Source: Vibrio thalassae
GTDB taxonomy: Bacteria > Pseudomonadota > Gammaproteobacteria > Enterobacterales > Vibrionaceae
NCBI RefSeq assembly: GCF_900089835.1
Contig: NZ_OANU01000003.1
Coordinates: 118,862-182,861, forward strand
Reading direction: 5' to 3'
DNA length: 64,000 nt
This document shows, in pieces, positions 60,918 through 64,000 of the stretch. Every line of letters starts with the position of its first letter. Position 1 is the first letter of the stretch. The notes below the pieces were generated by a model. That model searched no databases and had not been told where the DNA came from. It was given only the letters and a program-made list of their open reading frames with translations. Both the position numbers and the translations under genes were made by a program.

Positions 60918-63491
60918 ATGCGCCTAGATCGATTTACTAGCAAATTCCAAATTGCTATTTCTGATGCTCAATCACTGGCATTGGGCCGAGATCATCAATA
61001 CATTGAACCTGTCCACCTCATGGTTGCGCTGCTCAACCAAGAGGGCGGTTCTATTCGTCCATTGTTAACCATGCTAAATGTTGACGTGGTTCAATTGCGT
61101 TCTAAGTTGTCTGAGTTAATGGACAAACTGCCAAAAGTCACAGGTGTTGGTGGCGATGTTCAGTTGTCGAGTGCCATGGGGCAGTTATTTAATCTCTGCG
61201 ACAAAATTGCCCAAAAACGTCAAGATACCTACATTTCTTCCGAGATCTTTTTGCTTGCGGCAATTGAAGATAAAGGCCCCTTAGGTGCACTTTTGAAACA
61301 GCAAGGGCTAACTGAGACTAAAGTTAATCAAGCAATCGAACAAATCCGCGGTGGTCAGAAAGTGGATGACCCTAATGCAGAAGAAAAACGCGAGGCTTTA
61401 GAAAAGTTTACCATCGATCTCACTGAGCGAGCGGAACAAGGAAAGCTGGATCCAGTTATTGGTCGTGACGATGAAATTCGCCGTACTATACAAGTGCTTC
61501 AACGTCGTACCAAAAATAACCCCGTCATAATCGGTGAGCCCGGTGTAGGTAAAACGGCAATCGTAGAGGGGCTTGCTCAACGCATCATCAATAATGAAGT
61601 CCCTGAAGGATTGCGTGGGCGTCGAGTGCTTTCTTTAGATATGGGCTCACTGGTAGCGGGTGCGAAATATCGCGGTGAGTTTGAAGAACGCTTGAAATCG
61701 GTCTTAAACGAGCTAGCTAAAGAAGAAGGTAATATCATTCTGTTCATCGATGAGCTGCACACGATGGTTGGTGCAGGTAAAGGCGAAGGCTCGATGGATG
61801 CAGGTAATATGTTGAAACCTGCATTGGCACGAGGTGAGCTACATTGTGTTGGTGCGACGACGTTGGATGAATATCGTCAATATATTGAAAAAGATGCAGC
61901 GTTAGAACGACGTTTCCAAAAAGTACTGGTTGATGAACCGAGTGTCGAAGACACCGTTGCGATATTACGTGGCTTGAAAGAGCGTTATGAGCTTCATCAC
62001 CATGTAGAAATTACCGATCCTGCCATTGTTGCGGCGGCAAGTTTATCGCATCGATATATTACGGATAGGCAACTACCGGATAAGGCTATCGATCTTATTG
62101 ACGAAGCCGCATCGAGCATTCGACTCCAGATAGATTCAAAGCCGGAATCTTTGGACAAGTTGGAACGTAAAATCATTCAACTAAAAATTGAGCAGCAAGC
62201 TCTTAAAAATGAGTCAGATAATGCCAGTGAGAAGCGTCTGCTTGCTCTGAATGAAGAGTTAGAGACCAAAGAGCGTGATTACGCAGAATTGGAAGAAGTC
62301 TGGAATGCTGAAAAAGCAGCGTTATCGGGGACTCAACATATAAAGTCTGAGCTTGAACAGGCAAGACTTGATATGGATGTAGCAAGACGTGCCGGTGATT
62401 TGAACCGAATGTCTGAACTGCAATACGGTCGTATTCCAGAGCTAGAGAAACAACTCGATTTGGCGACTCAAGCTGAGATGCAAGAAATGAGCTTGCTTCG
62501 AAACAAAGTGACAGATGCTGAAATCGCAGAAGTGCTGTCAAAGCAAACAGGGATTCCTGTATCTAAAATGCTTGAGGCAGAAAAAGACAAGCTTTTGAAA
62601 ATGGAAGATGTACTGCACAAACGTGTCATCGGCCAAGCGGAAGCGGTCGAAGTCGTCTCTGATGCTATTCGCCGTAGTCGAGCCGGCCTTGCAGATCCTA
62701 ACCGTCCAATAGGTTCTTTCTTATTCCTTGGTCCAACTGGCGTGGGTAAAACCGAACTGTGTAAAACGCTCGCAAGCTTTATGTTTGATAGCGAAGATGC
62801 CATGGTGCGTATCGACATGTCAGAGTTTATGGAGAAACACTCAGTTGCTCGATTAGTTGGTGCACCTCCGGGGTATGTAGGTTATGAGGAAGGGGGTTAC
62901 CTAACGGAAGCCGTTAGACGTAAACCCTACTCGGTCATTTTGCTCGATGAAGTAGAGAAGGCACATCCTGACGTGTTCAATATTCTACTGCAAGTGCTCG
63001 ACGATGGTCGTTTAACCGATGGACAAGGTAGAACCGTCGATTTTAGAAATACGGTTGTTATTATGACATCTAATCTTGGCTCATCACGGATCCAAGAGAA
63101 TTTTCAGGTGCTGGATTATGATGGTATCAAGCGAGAAGTCATGGATGTGGTGACCTCCCACTTTAAGCCTGAGTTCTTAAATCGTATCGATGAAAGTGTC
63201 GTGTTCCATCCGTTGGGTGAGGAGCACATCAAGTCGATTGCTGGTATTCAATTGCAACGCTTGGGCAAGCGTATGGAAGACAGTGGTTATCATTTGGTAG
63301 TGGCTGATGCTGCGTTAGATTACATCGCCAAAGTAGGTTATGACCCAGTATATGGAGCTAGGCCGCTTAAAAGAGCGATTCAACAAACTATCGAAAACCC
63401 ACTTGCGAAAGAAATCCTTGCAGGCAAAGTCGACCCAACTAAGCCTGTTCGCTTAATAGTGAGCAACGACAAAATTGCGGTAGGGCAATAA
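60918..63491 (+). CDS. clpB: ATP-dependent disaggregase ClpB
   Basis: ClpB rescues proteins from aggregates with DnaK. The 857-residue protein equals E. coli ClpB. It has a ClpN domain (about 1-145), the first AAA+ domain with Walker A GEPGVGKT (about 206-213) and Walker B ILFIDELH, and a long middle coiled coil (about 410-520, [19 protein letters not shown] to [14 protein letters not shown]). The second AAA+ domain follows with Walker A GPTGVGKT (about 605-612), pore loop [13 protein letters not shown] and Walker [12 protein letters not shown]. All ATPase motifs are intact. A sigma-32 promoter precedes it and a strong terminator follows, just before the rRNA promoters. Confidence 0.97.
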   Translation: MRLDRFTSKFQIAISDAQSLALGRDHQYIEPVHLMVALLNQEGGSIRPLLTMLNVDVVQLRSKLSELMDKLPKVTGVGGDVQLSSAMGQLFNLCDKIAQKRQDTYISSEIFLLAAIEDKGPLGALLKQQGLTETKVNQAIEQIRGGQKVDDPNAEEKREALEKFTIDLTERAEQGKLDPVIGRDDEIRRTIQVLQRRTKNNPVIIGEPGVGKTAIVEGLAQRIINNEVPEGLRGRRVLSLDMGSLVAGAKYRGEFEERLKSVLNELAKEEGNIILFIDELHTMVGAGKGEGSMDAGNMLKPALARGELHCVGATTLDEYRQYIEKDAALERRFQKVLVDEPSVEDTVAILRGLKERYELHHHVEITDPAIVAAASLSHRYITDRQLPDKAIDLIDEAASSIRLQIDSKPESLDKLERKIIQLKIEQQALKNESDNASEKRLLALNEELETKERDYAELEEVWNAEKAALSGTQHIKSELEQARLDMDVARRAGDLNRMSELQYGRIPELEKQLDLATQAEMQEMSLLRNKVTDAEIAEVLSKQTGIPVSKMLEAEKDKLLKMEDVLHKRVIGQAEAVEVVSDAIRRSRAGLADPNRPIGSFLFLGPTGVGKTELCKTLASFMFDSEDAMVRIDMSEFMEKHSVARLVGAPPGYVGYEEGGYLTEAVRRKPYSVILLDEVEKAHPDVFNILLQVLDDGRLTDGQGRTVDFRNTVVIMTSNLGSSRIQENFQVLDYDGIKREVMDVVTSHFKPEFLNRIDESVVFHPLGEEHIKSIAGIQLQRLGKRMEDSGYHLVVADAALDYIAKVGYDPVYGARPLKRAIQQTIENPLAKEILAGKVDPTKPVRLIVSNDKIAVGQ

Positions 63492-63513
63492 ATAGTAAAG
63501 ATAATTGAGAGAT

Positions 63514-63538
63514 AAAAGGGGGCCTCGCCCCCTTTTTT
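63514..63538 (+). terminator. Rho-independent terminator after clpB
   Basis: Stem AAAAGGGGGC / GCCCCCTTTT with loop CTC and a T run, 23 bases after the stop. Confidence 0.93.
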
Positions 63539-63611
63539 GTGCCTTTTTTCAGCGCTTTGTTTCTTTTGTGTTCGAACAGCATAAAAAAACGATTTTATTG
63601 AAAATTAATGC

Positions 63612-63639
63612 TTGCCAACAATCGGTTCGTCTCTATAAT
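63612..63639 (+). promoter_or_regulatory. Upstream rRNA promoter (P1-like)
   Basis: TTGCCA, 16-bp spacer, perfect TATAAT. A small CCTCAC / GTGAGG hairpin lies just downstream. The second promoter follows 126 bp later, as in double rRNA promoters. Confidence 0.7.
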
Positions 63640-63737
63640 GCCACCTCACTGACACGGGGTGAGGCAACTAAAAGCCCTAGCGCGTTAGTCGGTCAGATTG
63701 CTTGTAAAAAGCAAAGCAAAATTAGTTAGAAAAGTGG

Positions 63738-63765
63738 TTGACACGATAACTGAAATAGCTAAAAT
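63738..63765 (+). promoter_or_regulatory. Downstream rRNA promoter (P2-like)
   Basis: Perfect -35 TTGACA, 16-bp spacer, TAAAAT, followed by a GC-rich discriminator (GACCGTCCG), the feature that makes rRNA promoters sensitive to ppGpp. Confidence 0.8.
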
Positions 63766-63771
63766 GACCGT

Positions 63772-63994
63772 CCGTTTTGAGCAAAGCTCGAAACAAGCTC
63801 TTTAACAATATAAACCTATCAATCTGTGTGGGCACTCGTTGATGATAATCAAATTAGATATTTCTCTTAATAAAGAGCGGTATCAAATTAGGTTTCAATG
63901 AAACGAAGTGACCATTGAATCGAAAGATTCAGCACAGTCAATTCAAACATTACTTTATGTAATGTTCAGTATTCATTGAGCCGAACAAAATCTT
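63772..63994 (+). ncRNA. rRNA operon leader
   Basis: Transcribed spacer between the P2-like promoter and mature 16S rRNA. It contains the antitermination signals listed separately. The rest would pair with the 3' side of 16S for RNase III processing. Confidence 0.8.
63779..63807 (+). promoter_or_regulatory. boxB and boxA antitermination sites
   Basis: A boxB-like hairpin GAGC-AAA-GCTC (63779-63789) precedes GCTCTTTAACA (63797-63807), an exact boxA. NusB-S10 binds boxA to keep RNA polymerase resistant to Rho in rRNA operons. Confidence 0.85.
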
Positions 63995-64000
63995 AAATTG
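63995..64000 (+). rRNA. rrs: 16S rRNA, first six bases only
   Basis: The window ends in AAATTG, which is how mature 16S rRNA begins in gammaproteobacteria (followed by AAGAGTTTGATC). Identification rests on the leader and boxA just upstream. Confidence 0.75.

Noticed and set aside
63505..63729. A 74-codon frame after clpB.
   Set aside because: It spans the clpB terminator and the rRNA promoter P1, has no ribosome-binding sequence and no family resemblance.

Overview
This window looks like a chromosome segment of a Vibrio-type gammaproteobacterium. The grounds are recognisable protein families, gene orders known from vibrios and enterics (mtnN-cbiB-btuF-yadS, yhcC-arcB, slt-trpR-yjjX, raiA-pheL-pheA, rluD-pgeF-clpB-rrn, murQ-anmK-nagZ next to a LytS/LytT pair), moderate GC and two adjacent glutamate synthase operons. 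It is a core housekeeping region. I see no prophage, insertion sequence, CRISPR array or defence island.

Layout. 1-2264: 3' part of carB (pyrimidine/arginine precursor). 2434-6678: a small outer-membrane barrel, a TSUP permease convergent with a LysR regulator, a flavodoxin and a ModF-like double ABC ATPase. 6794-10036: yadS, then the mtnN-cbiB-btuF operon (nucleosidase, cobamide assembly, B12 binding). 10122-22935: a DUF1499 lipoprotein and two complete but divergent glutamate synthase operons (gltB-gltD twice), both leftward. 23461-28069: yhcC-arcB with a small lipoprotein, convergent with arcA, whose upstream region carries ArcA-like and FNR-like boxes. 28397-30205: a DUF3293 gene, rraA, a decayed sugar-ABC ATPase fragment and an outer-membrane protein. 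30467-35328: thrL-thrABC with a classic Thr/Ile attenuator. 35468-37344: arylamine N-acetyltransferase and a Gfo/Idh/MocA oxidoreductase. 37420-45228: a CstA-type (pyruvate/peptide) transporter, a DUF2799 lipoprotein, the peptidoglycan-recycling genes murQ, anmK and nagZ, and a LytS/LytTR two-component system. 45479-47688: aroF-tyrA behind tandem TyrR boxes. 47741-53728: an M23 peptidase, ettA, slt, trpR and yjjX. 53919-60831: an OmpA-like lipoprotein, pheA with a phenylalanine leader peptide, raiA with a CRP box, an MltF-like transglycosylase, bamD, rluD and pgeF. 60918-64000: clpB behind a sigma-32 promoter, then a full rRNA promoter/leader whose mature 16S begins six bases before the window ends.

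How it works together. Much of the window makes and controls amino acids (glutamate, threonine, tyrosine, phenylalanine) through several kinds of regulation visible in the DNA: ribosome-mediated attenuation at thr and phe, TyrR boxes at aroF-tyrA, and the trpR repressor gene. A second theme is cell-wall turnover (slt, MltF-like, NagZ, AnmK, MurQ, M23). A third is respiratory and carbon sensing (ArcAB, FNR and CRP boxes, CstA plus LytS/LytTR).

The most interesting non-coding signal is a phased array of five AGTGG[T/C] direct repeats (20-21 bp period) upstream of the cstA-like gene. Read in the gene's direction it gives ACCACT units, which resemble the E. coli BtsR (YehT) binding motif, and the likely partner LytTR regulator lies 4 kb away. 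Other points worth attention are the leader of the second gltB, a TTTCAGAAATT repeat set before the first gltB, and a foldable spacer between nagZ and the LytTR gene.
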